From positions 1 through 33,542 of the forward strand of contig CAMPIQ010000023.1 of NCBI GenBank assembly GCA_946886475.1: DNA of 33,542 bases, given 5' to 3'. Origin of the DNA: an uncultured Chitinophagales bacterium. GTDB taxonomy: Bacteria; Bacteroidota; Bacteroidia; Chitinophagales; Chitinophagaceae. Positions 16,109 to 24,319 of the stretch are shown here, piece by piece (the first letter of the stretch is position 1; every line of letters begins with the position of its first letter). The position numbers were made by a program, and so were the translations under genes. The notes under the pieces were generated by a model, which was not told the DNA's origin, ran no database searches, and saw only the letters and a list, made by a program, of their open reading frames with translations.

Positions 16109-18742
16109 ATGACCTCGAGCCAGATACGCAGTCAGTTTCTTGATTTCTTCAAATCCAAAGAACACCATATTGTGCCTTCAGCGCCCATCGTGGTAAAAAA
16201 TGATCCTACCCTGATGTTTACCAATGCTGGCATGAACCAGTTCAAGGATTATTTTCTTGGCAACAAACAGGCTCCGTTCCAACGTATTGCTGATACCCAA
16301 AAATGTTTGAGGGTAAGTGGAAAACACAACGACCTGGAAGAAGTGGGTGTTGATACTTATCACCACACCATGTTTGAAATGCTGGGCAACTGGAGCTTTG
16401 GCGATCCTGCCCGCACTGGTGGCGGCTATTTTAAAAAAGAAGCAATAGCCTGGAGCTGGGAATTACTCACTAAAGTATTGCAGATACCTGTTAACCGTTT
16501 ATACGTTACCATTTTTGAAGGTGATGAAAAAGAAGGCCTGCCCCAGGATGAAGAAGCAGCAGGTGAATGGAAAAAATGGATTGCACCCGACCGTATCCTT
16601 TCAGGAAATAAAAAAGACAATTTCTGGGAAATGGGAGATACAGGACCCTGCGGACCCTGCACAGAAATACATGTAGATACCAGGCCCGATGAAGAAAGAA
16701 AAAAAACTGATGGCAAATCACTTGTCAATGCCGATCATCCGCAGGTAATAGAGATCTGGAATAATGTTTTCATCCAGTACAACCGTTTAAAAGATGGAAG
16801 CCTTCAGCAATTACCTGCCAGACATGTGGATACAGGAATGGGTTTCGAAAGACTGGTAAGGGTGATACAGGGTAAGAATTCAAATTATGATACGGATGTT
16901 TTTTCCGGGACCATTGAACAAATAGCCACTCTTACAAAAAATACATACAGCGGTAGCGATAGTAAGGCCGATATAGCCTTTCGTGTGCTGGCAGATCATA
17001 TCCGTGCTATTTCTTTCACCATTGCCGATGGCCAGCTGCCATCCAATACAGGTGCAGGATATGTGATCAGAAGAATTTTAAGAAGGGCCGTCCGCTATTA
17101 TTACACCTATCTCAATTACCAGCAACCCTTACTCTTCAGGCTTGTACCGGTAATTGCAAAACAATTTGAACATGTATTTCCTGAATTACTGAAACAGGAA
17201 GCATTTGTTTCAAAAGTGATCAGGGAAGAAGAAGAAGCATTTTTAAGAACGCTTGAAAAAGGACTCAAAAGGATTGAGGACATTATCTCCGGTTCTTCAA
17301 CAATTATTTCAGGCAGGGATGCATTTGAATTGTATGATACCTATGGATTTCCATTGGACCTGACCAGGTTAATTGCATCTGAAAGAAAACTGCAGGTTGA
17401 TGAAGCTGGCTTTAATGCGGAAATGTCTAAACAAAAAGACCGTTCAAGGGCAGCAACAAAAATTGACACCCAGGACTGGGTTGTACTGAATGAAGGAAAT
17501 AAAAATGAATTTGTTGGTTACGATAACCTTGAAATAGAAGCAACTGTATTAAGGTACAGAAAGGTAAATGCAAAAAACCGGGAAGCCTTTCAGGTAGTAT
17601 TGAACAAAACGCCTTTTTATGCAGAGAGTGGCGGCCAGGTGGGAGATACCGGAGAATTAATTTTTGAGAAAACTGTTTTTAGGGTTGTTGACACCAAAAA
17701 GGAAAATGACCTCATCATCCATTTAATTGAAAAGGATCCATCCGGGATAAAGGGGAATGTTACTGCAAGGGTTGATATCGAAAAAAGAAAACTTACCACC
17801 ATTCATCATAGTGCAACACATTTATTACATGCAGCACTCAGAAAAGTTTTGGGAACCCATGTTGTTCAAAAAGGTTCATTAGTGAATACTGATTACCTCC
17901 GTTTTGATTTTTCGCACTTCAGTAAAATGAGTGATGAAGAAATTCAGCAGGTGGAAAAAATCGTCAATCAGAAGATCAGGGAAAACATTCCGGTGGTCAT
18001 CCGCCTGATGTCGAAAGATGAAGCCATTCAAACCGGGGCAATGGCCCTGTTTGGCGAGAAGTATGGCGATATGGTTCGCGTGGTAACCATCGATCCAAAT
18101 TATTCTATTGAATTATGCGGAGGAACCCATGTTGGTTCAACGGGTGAATTGGGGTTATTTAAAATAAGTTCAGAAGCAGCGGTGGCAGCAGGTGTACGCA
18201 GAATTGAGGCCTTCAGCGGAACAGTGGCTGAACTATTCATAAATGAACAATTGCAACAACTGGAGACCGTAAAAGAATCTTTAAAAAATCCAAAGGACCT
18301 TTCCAGAGCTATAACCTCGCTTCAGGAAGAAAATGCAAGCCTTAAAAAACAGCTTGAAAAATTTGAACAGTTACATGTAAGATCAATCGCAGAAAATTTG
18401 CTTACCAGGGTTGAAATAATAAATGGAGTTGAATTTATAGGCGGGGTTATTGATCTTGACAGTGCTGATGCACTTAAAAAACTGGCATTCGAGCTCAAAC
18501 CAAAACTCAATAACTATTTTATTGCGCTGGTTGCCAGCCTGCAAGGCAAGGCCAGCGTGGTTTTGCTTTTAAGCGAAACGGTTAACCAGTCAAAAAACCT
18601 GGATGCTTCTGCCATCATTAAAAATCAGGTCGCTCCTCTCATCAAAGGCGGAGGCGGGGGGCAAAAAACCCTGGCTACAGCTGGGGGGCAGGATGTTTCA
18701 GCCCTTCAACAGGTAATTGAAACCGTTAAAAGCCTCCTTTAA
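16109..18742 (+). CDS. alaS: Alanine--tRNA ligase
   Basis: AlaS charges tRNA-Ala and edits mischarged Ser and Gly. At 877 residues it is close to the E. coli length (876). The class II core begins MTSSQIRSQFLDFFKSKEHHIVPSAP and includes TNAGMNQFKDYFLG. The editing domain carries the zinc ligands of HHSATHLLH (His567, His571) and CGGTHVG (Cys670, His674). A C-Ala domain with coiled coil and a glycine-rich KGGGGGQKTLATAGG motif ends the protein. The frame is open 30 codons further upstream, but family similarity begins at ATG 16109, which I chose. It diverges from the M23 gene. The PDZ gene follows 103 bases downstream and has its own -7 element. Confidence 0.97.
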   Translation: MTSSQIRSQFLDFFKSKEHHIVPSAPIVVKNDPTLMFTNAGMNQFKDYFLGNKQAPFQRIADTQKCLRVSGKHNDLEEVGVDTYHHTMFEMLGNWSFGDPARTGGGYFKKEAIAWSWELLTKVLQIPVNRLYVTIFEGDEKEGLPQDEEAAGEWKKWIAPDRILSGNKKDNFWEMGDTGPCGPCTEIHVDTRPDEERKKTDGKSLVNADHPQVIEIWNNVFIQYNRLKDGSLQQLPARHVDTGMGFERLVRVIQGKNSNYDTDVFSGTIEQIATLTKNTYSGSDSKADIAFRVLADHIRAISFTIADGQLPSNTGAGYVIRRILRRAVRYYYTYLNYQQPLLFRLVPVIAKQFEHVFPELLKQEAFVSKVIREEEEAFLRTLEKGLKRIEDIISGSSTIISGRDAFELYDTYGFPLDLTRLIASERKLQVDEAGFNAEMSKQKDRSRAATKIDTQDWVVLNEGNKNEFVGYDNLEIEATVLRYRKVNAKNREAFQVVLNKTPFYAESGGQVGDTGELIFEKTVFRVVDTKKENDLIIHLIEKDPSGIKGNVTARVDIEKRKLTTIHHSATHLLHAALRKVLGTHVVQKGSLVNTDYLRFDFSHFSKMSDEEIQQVEKIVNQKIRENIPVVIRLMSKDEAIQTGAMALFGEKYGDMVRVVTIDPNYSIELCGGTHVGSTGELGLFKISSEAAVAAGVRRIEAFSGTVAELFINEQLQQLETVKESLKNPKDLSRAITSLQEENASLKKQLEKFEQLHVRSIAENLLTRVEIINGVEFIGGVIDLDSADALKKLAFELKPKLNNYFIALVASLQGKASVVLLLSETVNQSKNLDASAIIKNQVAPLIKGGGGGQKTLATAGGQDVSALQQVIETVKSLL

Positions 18743-18795
18743 GCCTTTTAGCATTTTAACATTTGCGAAATCTTTCGTAATTAAAAAAATGCCTT

Positions 18796-18803
18796 TATAT
18801 TTG
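18796..18803 (+). promoter_or_regulatory. Probable promoter -7 element of the PDZ gene
   Basis: TATATTTG matches TAnnTTTG exactly, 42 bases before the ATG. TTTC rather than TTG lies 19 bases upstream. A small inverted repeat, CTACG...CGTAG (18806-18823), lies at the expected start of transcription and may be an operator. Confidence 0.45.
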
Positions 18804-18845
18804 ATCTACGAAAACAAACGTAGTAATTATAAAATCGCTTAGTTT

Positions 18846-19832
18846 ATGAAACATGTTATCACCAAAAAATTATTGATTGCAGGGATTGCCTTACTAACCG
18901 TACCATCTTTGGTTTTTGCGCAAAAGGAAGACAAGGACAAAAAAGAGAAAAAGGAAATCCAGAGCATCATCATCACCCGCACCGGAGATAAAAATGAGAA
19001 AATGGTTATAGAAGTCGAGGGTGATAAAGTAACCGTAAATGGAAAAGATATAAAAGAGCTGAAAGATATAGACGTTCATGTGAACACCCTGAATGGTTCA
19101 GCGGTATATGGTCCTGGAATGGCGGGCGCCTGGAATTTAAATTTCAATGACAACCATTTTTCATTATTCAGTGAAGATGAGAACCGCGCCATGCTTGGTG
19201 TTACCACTGAAGGTCACGATAAAGGCGCGGAGATCAGATCAATTACCTCAGAAAGCGCTGCTGAAAAAGCTGGTCTGAAAAAAGGTGATATCCTGATCAG
19301 GATCGACGATAAAAAAATTGAGTCCACTGATGATGTTACAGAAGCTATCCGCGCTCATAAACCGGGAGAAAATGTAAACATTACTTATTTGAGAGATGGT
19401 AAAGAACAAAAAGCAAGTGCTGAACTGGGCAAATGGAAAGGGATCAAAATGAATGCTGTTACCATGCCGAGGATACCAGAACATTTTAACGGAATATATT
19501 CTCCCGAAGGGCGCGCTTTTAATATGGAGGGCACAAGGGTTTATTCAGGTGGCCGTCCCCGTCTGGGAATTTCCATCCAGGACACAGAAGATGGTGAGGG
19601 GGTAAAAGTTATTGAAGTGGAGGAGGAAAGTGCAGCGGCAAAAGCCGGTTTAAAAAAGGATGATATAATTGTTGGAGTAGATGATAACGAAGTAAACGGC
19701 ACTGAAGACGTAACCAGGGCCATACGTGAAAACAGGGAAGAAGCTTCTTTCAGTTTTAAAGTAAAACGCAACGGAAAAACTCAGGATATTCAAATCAGGT
19801 TTCCAAAGAAATTAAAAAAGGCAGATCTGTAG
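18846..19832 (+). CDS. Periplasmic double-PDZ protein without protease domain
   Basis: A 328-residue exported protein: signal peptide 1-26 (ending SLVFAQ), a highly charged Lys/Glu/Asp linker (27-40), a region with KVTVNGKDIKELKDIDVHV, then PDZ1 (about 115-193) and PDZ2 (about 239-318). Both PDZ domains keep the HtrA-like pattern of peptide-groove glycines and AAxKAGLKKGDII. There is no trypsin-like or M50 catalytic domain, so this should be a peptide-binding adaptor or chaperone rather than a protease. It has its own promoter-like element and a terminator (19906-19932), so it appears to be a single-gene unit, possibly induced by envelope stress; that regulation is inference. Confidence 0.85.
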   Translation: MKHVITKKLLIAGIALLTVPSLVFAQKEDKDKKEKKEIQSIIITRTGDKNEKMVIEVEGDKVTVNGKDIKELKDIDVHVNTLNGSAVYGPGMAGAWNLNFNDNHFSLFSEDENRAMLGVTTEGHDKGAEIRSITSESAAEKAGLKKGDILIRIDDKKIESTDDVTEAIRAHKPGENVNITYLRDGKEQKASAELGKWKGIKMNAVTMPRIPEHFNGIYSPEGRAFNMEGTRVYSGGRPRLGISIQDTEDGEGVKVIEVEEESAAAKAGLKKDDIIVGVDDNEVNGTEDVTRAIRENREEASFSFKVKRNGKTQDIQIRFPKKLKKADL

Positions 19833-19905
19833 TGGACTACACCAGCAGCAGGTACCCTTTAACCAACAGCTTTTTTTATTAGTTCTTACTTCTTATGTGC
19901 ATCAC

Positions 19906-19932
19906 CCCCGGTCTTTTTAGTCCGGGGTTTTT
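19906..19932 (+). terminator. Rho-independent terminator of the PDZ gene
   Basis: The stem CCCCGG/CCGGGG closes a 10-base T-rich loop and is followed by TTTTT, 73 bases past the PDZ stop codon. Confidence 0.7.
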
Positions 19933-20055
19933 CATTTGTTGAATGCCTGAGCCCACACCACTTCTATTTCCAAAACTTTATCATACTCAGGGGTTCAGCA
20001 AATCCTGATTCATAATTGCTCACACAGGTAAATCCAATACAGTAATTTTACATCA

Positions 20056-21507
20056 ATGATCCATGATTATGAAATTGTTTCCGGTCTTGAGGTTCATGCC
20101 CAGTTGCTAACCAAAACAAAACTGTTTTGCGGCGATACTACTTCCTTTGGCCAGATGCCCAATACACAGGTAAGTGCCATTTCACTGGGTCATCCGGGCA
20201 CCCTTCCCAGGCTTAATGCCGAAGCCATTTACCTTGCTGTGAAGATCGGACTTGCCTGCAACTGCACTATCGTTCAGCATAATTTTTTTGCGAGGAAAAA
20301 TTATTTCTATCCCGATCTGCCAAAAGGCTACCAGGTTACCCAGCACACCGCTCCCATATGTAAAAATGGTTTTATTGAGATCGTAACCGGAGGTATAAAT
20401 AAAAGGATCCGTCTTAACAGAATACATATTGAAGAAGACGCCGGCAAAAGCATTCACAATGAAAAAAATGCATTTTCCGACCTGGATTATAACCGGGCAG
20501 GAATGCCTTTACTGGAAATTGTAACTGAACCGGATATACGATCTGCTGAGGAAGCTTTTGCTTTTGTTAGTACGCTCCGTAAGCTTGTAAGGCACCTGGG
20601 TGTTTGTGATGGTAATATGGAAGAAGGTTCTTTCCGCTGCGACGTAAATATTTCTCTGCGTAAAAAAGGCGATGCACAGCTGGGCACAAGGGTGGAAGTA
20701 AAAAATCTAAATTCATTGCGGTTCATCAGGAAATCAATAGAACATGAATCGGTAAGACTTGCTGAATTGCTTGAAAAAGGCGAAAGCATACTGCAACAAA
20801 CCAGAGGATTCAACGAAAATGATTTCACCACCTACGCCATTCGCACCAAAGAAGATGAAGATGATTACAGGTATTTTCCCGAACCTGACCTGCCTCCAAT
20901 TTATCTGGATGATGAAACCATAGAGAAGATCAGGATGGAAATGCCGGCTTCACAGCAAGCAATCAAATCAAAGCTGGTAAATGAATTTAAATTATCTGAT
21001 TATGATGCTTCGCAGCTTGCTGATGATAGTGAATTATCTTCATTCTTTCTGGAACTCACCCATTCAACCGGTAATTTTAAATCGGCTGCCAACTGGGTAA
21101 CAGGACCAATTAAAAATCATTTACAAAAAAATGAAATCATCATAAGCGATTCAGGACTGAAGGCAGCATCCGTTTCAAAATTAATCAGTCTGATAGATGA
21201 AGGAAACATCAGCCACGGTGTGGCGGTACAACAGATCCTGCCGGTAATGTTTGATGAACCTGATCTGGATGTTGAACTATTTATCAAAAAAAATGACCTT
21301 GGTCTTCAAACCAATACAGATGATCTGGAGAACTGGGTAAACAATGCATTAACCAAACATGCTCAAAAGATCCCGGAATATAAAAAGGGTAAAAAGGGAT
21401 TGCTCAGTGTATTTGTAGGGGAGGTAATGAAACTATCAAAGGGAAGGGCAGATGCCCAACTTGTAACAAAAATTATTATCAAGAAAATAAACAATACTGA
21501 TGAATAA
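20056..21507 (+). CDS. gatB: Asp-tRNA(Asn)/Glu-tRNA(Gln) amidotransferase subunit B
   Basis: GatB is the kinase/transamidation subunit of GatCAB, which turns Glu-tRNA(Gln) or Asp-tRNA(Asn) into the correctly charged forms. The 483-residue protein starts YEIVSGLEVHAQLLTKTKLFCGD, contains NRAGMPLLEIVTEPD, ends its catalytic core with DDYRYFPEPDLPP, and has the helical GatB/YqeY tail. Length and order match the family. gatA and gatC are not next to it, so the complex is encoded at separate loci here. It overlaps the following TlpA-like gene by 8 bases. The spacer before it (223 bases) holds the PDZ terminator and no strong promoter; TAATTTTA at 20043 is a near match only. Confidence 0.96.
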   Translation: MIHDYEIVSGLEVHAQLLTKTKLFCGDTTSFGQMPNTQVSAISLGHPGTLPRLNAEAIYLAVKIGLACNCTIVQHNFFARKNYFYPDLPKGYQVTQHTAPICKNGFIEIVTGGINKRIRLNRIHIEEDAGKSIHNEKNAFSDLDYNRAGMPLLEIVTEPDIRSAEEAFAFVSTLRKLVRHLGVCDGNMEEGSFRCDVNISLRKKGDAQLGTRVEVKNLNSLRFIRKSIEHESVRLAELLEKGESILQQTRGFNENDFTTYAIRTKEDEDDYRYFPEPDLPPIYLDDETIEKIRMEMPASQQAIKSKLVNEFKLSDYDASQLADDSELSSFFLELTHSTGNFKSAANWVTGPIKNHLQKNEIIISDSGLKAASVSKLISLIDEGNISHGVAVQQILPVMFDEPDLDVELFIKKNDLGLQTNTDDLENWVNNALTKHAQKIPEYKKGKKGLLSVFVGEVMKLSKGRADAQLVTKIIIKKINNTDE

Positions 21508-22636
21508 ACTATTTTATGCAACTCTTCTCCTGGCCTGCATTTCCTGTAATGATGAACAACAGGAAAGTTTTACAGTTGAAGGTACTATTAAAAACAACAG
21601 TGCATCCATCGTATACCTGCAGGAAAATCCGGTAGAAGCGCAACCCGTGATCGTTGATTCATCAAAGGTAGAAGCAGATGGAAGTTTTAAGTTGAACGCA
21701 GTGGTGAAAGGAGAAGGACTGTACAGCCTGCGCGCTAATGATGATATGTATCCTTTTGCTCTACTGATCAATGACGTGGACAAAGTAAAAGTTGAGGCCG
21801 ATCTCTCCAACCAGACAGCCCTCTATTCAGTTTCAGGATCAGAAGCCAGCCAGGCTATGTTGGAATTTGATAAAAAAATAGACAAAAGCCTTCAAATCCA
21901 TTTAAAATCATTAAAGGAAATAGATAGTCTGAGTAAAATCAAAAACGTACCTGCCCAGGAGAAAAAAATTATAGACAGCATCACAAACCTTCGTTTTTCA
22001 GAATATGAAAACAATGCGGAAGAACTGAAGCTGTATGCAAAGGAATTCATTCAAAAAAGTGAAAGCCCTGTGCTTGCCCTATATGCATATGGATCATTTC
22101 AAACCAGTGCTACAGAATATGGCATGAAAGGTTTCAGTAAACCAGAAACTGCGGAGATCATTAACCAGGCTGCAGCTAAATTTCCAGATTATGTAGTATT
22201 ACAGGAGCAAAAAAAGAAATTAAAGCCGGCTGCTGCTCCCGATTTCAATATGGCTGATCCCAATGGGAACCCGGTTTCACTTTCTTCGCTAAGGGGCAAA
22301 TGGGTACTCCTTGATTTCTGGGCCAGCTGGTGTCTTCCCTGCAGAAAAGAGAATCCAAATATAGTTTCAGCTTTCCGGCAGTACAAGGATAAGAACTTTA
22401 CTATTTTGGGTGTGAGTCTGGATGATAATAAAAATGCCTGGCTACAGGCCATCCAGGATGATAGTCTGGAATGGTATCATGTAAGCGATTTGAAACACTG
22501 GAAAAATGAAGCGGCTGTATTGTATGGCGTAAGAAGCATTCCATATAATCTGCTGATAGATCCATCCGGAAATATTGTGGCTGAAAATTTACATGGTAGT
22601 GCACTGCAAAATACGCTGGCTAAGTTTATAAAATAA
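21500..22636 (+). CDS. TlpA-family thiol-disulfide lipoprotein with DUF4369-like domain
   Basis: A 378-residue lipoprotein. The signal sequence gives two possible lipid Cys: Cys13 (LLAC) fits the lipobox better than Cys16 (CISC). Residues about 22-115 resemble the beta-rich DUF4369 domain (FTVEGTIKNNSASIVYLQ). A helical linker follows (120-240), then a thioredoxin domain from 246 with the active site WASWCLPC (Cys278, Cys281) and a cis-proline in RSIPYNLLIDPSG. Such proteins reduce disulfides in the periplasm or at the outer membrane. The start overlaps the gatB stop by 8 bases, so translation is probably coupled. A bidirectional terminator follows. Confidence 0.9.
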   Translation: MNKLFYATLLLACISCNDEQQESFTVEGTIKNNSASIVYLQENPVEAQPVIVDSSKVEADGSFKLNAVVKGEGLYSLRANDDMYPFALLINDVDKVKVEADLSNQTALYSVSGSEASQAMLEFDKKIDKSLQIHLKSLKEIDSLSKIKNVPAQEKKIIDSITNLRFSEYENNAEELKLYAKEFIQKSESPVLALYAYGSFQTSATEYGMKGFSKPETAEIINQAAAKFPDYVVLQEQKKKLKPAAAPDFNMADPNGNPVSLSSLRGKWVLLDFWASWCLPCRKENPNIVSAFRQYKDKNFTILGVSLDDNKNAWLQAIQDDSLEWYHVSDLKHWKNEAAVLYGVRSIPYNLLIDPSGNIVAENLHGSALQNTLAKFIK

Positions 22637-22747
22637 AAAGCGATGTTGGGATGTTGCCCTTCCGGGAGATAAGAACCCAAATACGGAGAACAGGGAGAAA
22701 CGTCAATAACCAAAGCCTGATATCTGAATTAAACCTTCTCAGACCTG

Positions 22748-22777
22748 TTTTTCATTTTTCATATTGAATTCTGAATT
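22748..22777 (+). repeat. Four-unit 7-base repeat before the bidirectional terminator
   Basis: Units TTTTTCA (22748), TTTTTCA (22755), TATTGAA (22762) and TTCTGAA (22769) follow without a gap, then TT. Each ends in A after a T-rich start, as in the array at 5950-5988. It abuts the terminator directly. Confidence 0.55.
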
Positions 22778-22813
22778 AAAAAAAAAGGCCGTCATAAAGA
22801 CGGCCCTTTTTTT
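22778..22813. terminator. Bidirectional terminator between TlpA-like and SusD1 genes
   Basis: The stem GGCCGTC/GACGGCC (22787-22805) has an ATAAA loop, with an A-run on the left (22778-22786) and a T-run on the right (22807-22813). It can stop transcription from both converging units. Confidence 0.9.
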
Positions 22814-22822
22814 ATTGATCGC

Positions 22823-24310
22823 TTAAAGTGGATTCTGTGTCACCACTCCATTTGTATTATTGATCTCGGACTGAGGAATCAGGAATTCCCATCTTACATC
22901 ACCTGCAGGTACGGAAAATAATCCGCCTGTAAGGCCTGTATCATGGTTGGCGCCATTCCTGTCAAGCGGGCTGTTGGTACGTTTCAGGTCATAGAAACGG
23001 AAACCTTCACCCCACAATTCTATACGGCGCTGGATCATGATCTCATTTATCAAAGCCTGGCCTGTATTGATTGATAATACATAACCAGGGTCTCTTTTGC
23101 TAACGAGTTCAAATAAAACATTTGCAGCAACTACATCCTGACCAGCTCTTGCCCTTGCTTCTGCTTCAATCAAATACATTTCTGCAGCTCTCATGAAAGG
23201 CACGTCACCAATACTGCTTGATGAACCACCACCGGATAAAAATTTCCTGTTCATATATTTTTTTCTAACACCACCGGGAGGTGTTGGGAAGGAAGTATTG
23301 GTTCCGGTAGGATCCCAAAGTTGCTTCCTGATGTCGGTAGCTGAGATCTGATCGTATAAAGCAGAGTTGATGGCTTTTGGATTACCCCTGATGTTTGTTG
23401 AATTGAAGTCGGCTGACATGTAAGCAAAAAATGAATAGAAATAAGAGGTCTGGTCAGCTTGTTGGTGCAAACCCCATATCCATTCCTGGTTGGTATAGTT
23501 ATTAAACCCTGATCTGTATTCAGTAGCTGTCATCAGGTTAAAACCCTGGCGTGCTTCGTTTGCCATTTGTGCAGCAACTGTCCACTCCTGCTGAGCCAAT
23601 GCAACCCTTGCTTTAAAACCTTTGGCAACACTCTGGTTGATATGAGATTTGTTGGCTCTGGAATAGCCTGCAAGCAGGGTTATGGATTCGTCAAGGTCCT
23701 TATTGATCTGTGCATAAACTTCAGCTACAGTTGATCTTGGAGTTGCGGTAACACTTGGAGTTAATACTAAAGACAAACCCGGTGAATCGTTGGCGGAAGC
23801 TTTGTCAAATCTTTTTCCAAATAACTGGATCATCTGGAAATAGGCCCAGCCACGATAAGCAAGCGCCTGCCCTTTTATGGTTTTCTTATCGCTATCGGGA
23901 CCTTCAGCTCCATCGATGTTAGCAATGATCAGGTTTGCGTTTCCAATAATGGTATAATAAAACAGGTAATTATAATAAGGCACCCTGCTATTGGCATTCC
24001 GGTGTGAAAGCCATTTGGCTTCACTGATCAGCCATCCATTGGCCTGGGCTGTCATCACCACATCATCTGCCATTACTTCCATGTACAGCATATTACCACT
24101 TTGACCGCCCTGGTCCTGGTTTCCAAAGAACTGGGTGTACATGTAACGGTGAATTCCATTTAAGGCAGCCCATGCATTAGTTGTTGTTTTGAATGCATCT
24201 ATCTGGGAAGTAGAATCGGTGGGTGCCGTTTCCAGGTAGTCTTTTTTACAAGAGGCCAGTAACAACACTGTTGCTATTATGGCCAGGTTATATTTAAATA
24301 ATTTTCTCAT
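22823..24310 (-). CDS. SusD/RagB-type substrate-binding lipoprotein (SusD1)
   Basis: A 495-residue surface lipoprotein that forms the lid of a SusC transporter and binds the incoming nutrient. The signal sequence ends LLLASC with lipid Cys21, then KKDYLETAPTD. The fold is the TPR-rich SusD type. Its C-terminal signature is clear: RAAEMYLIEAEARARAG followed by LINEIMIQRRIELWGEGFRFYDLKR. It lies 9 bases downstream of SusC1 and ends the unit at the bidirectional terminator. The first eight mature residues (CKKDYLET) are identical to those of SusD2, although the rest differs clearly, so the two are old duplicates or related paralogues. The ligand cannot be read from sequence. Confidence 0.93.
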   Translation of the reverse strand: MRKLFKYNLAIIATVLLLASCKKDYLETAPTDSTSQIDAFKTTTNAWAALNGIHRYMYTQFFGNQDQGGQSGNMLYMEVMADDVVMTAQANGWLISEAKWLSHRNANSRVPYYNYLFYYTIIGNANLIIANIDGAEGPDSDKKTIKGQALAYRGWAYFQMIQLFGKRFDKASANDSPGLSLVLTPSVTATPRSTVAEVYAQINKDLDESITLLAGYSRANKSHINQSVAKGFKARVALAQQEWTVAAQMANEARQGFNLMTATEYRSGFNNYTNQEWIWGLHQQADQTSYFYSFFAYMSADFNSTNIRGNPKAINSALYDQISATDIRKQLWDPTGTNTSFPTPPGGVRKKYMNRKFLSGGGSSSSIGDVPFMRAAEMYLIEAEARARAGQDVVAANVLFELVSKRDPGYVLSINTGQALINEIMIQRRIELWGEGFRFYDLKRTNSPLDRNGANHDTGLTGGLFSVPAGDVRWEFLIPQSEINNTNGVVTQNPL

Positions 24311-24319
24311 GACGAAATT

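Noticed and set aside
18745..18768. 8-base stepped TTTTAGC/TTTTAAC pattern after alaS
   Set aside because: Only two good units, and the period is 8 rather than 7; too short to call a repeat array.
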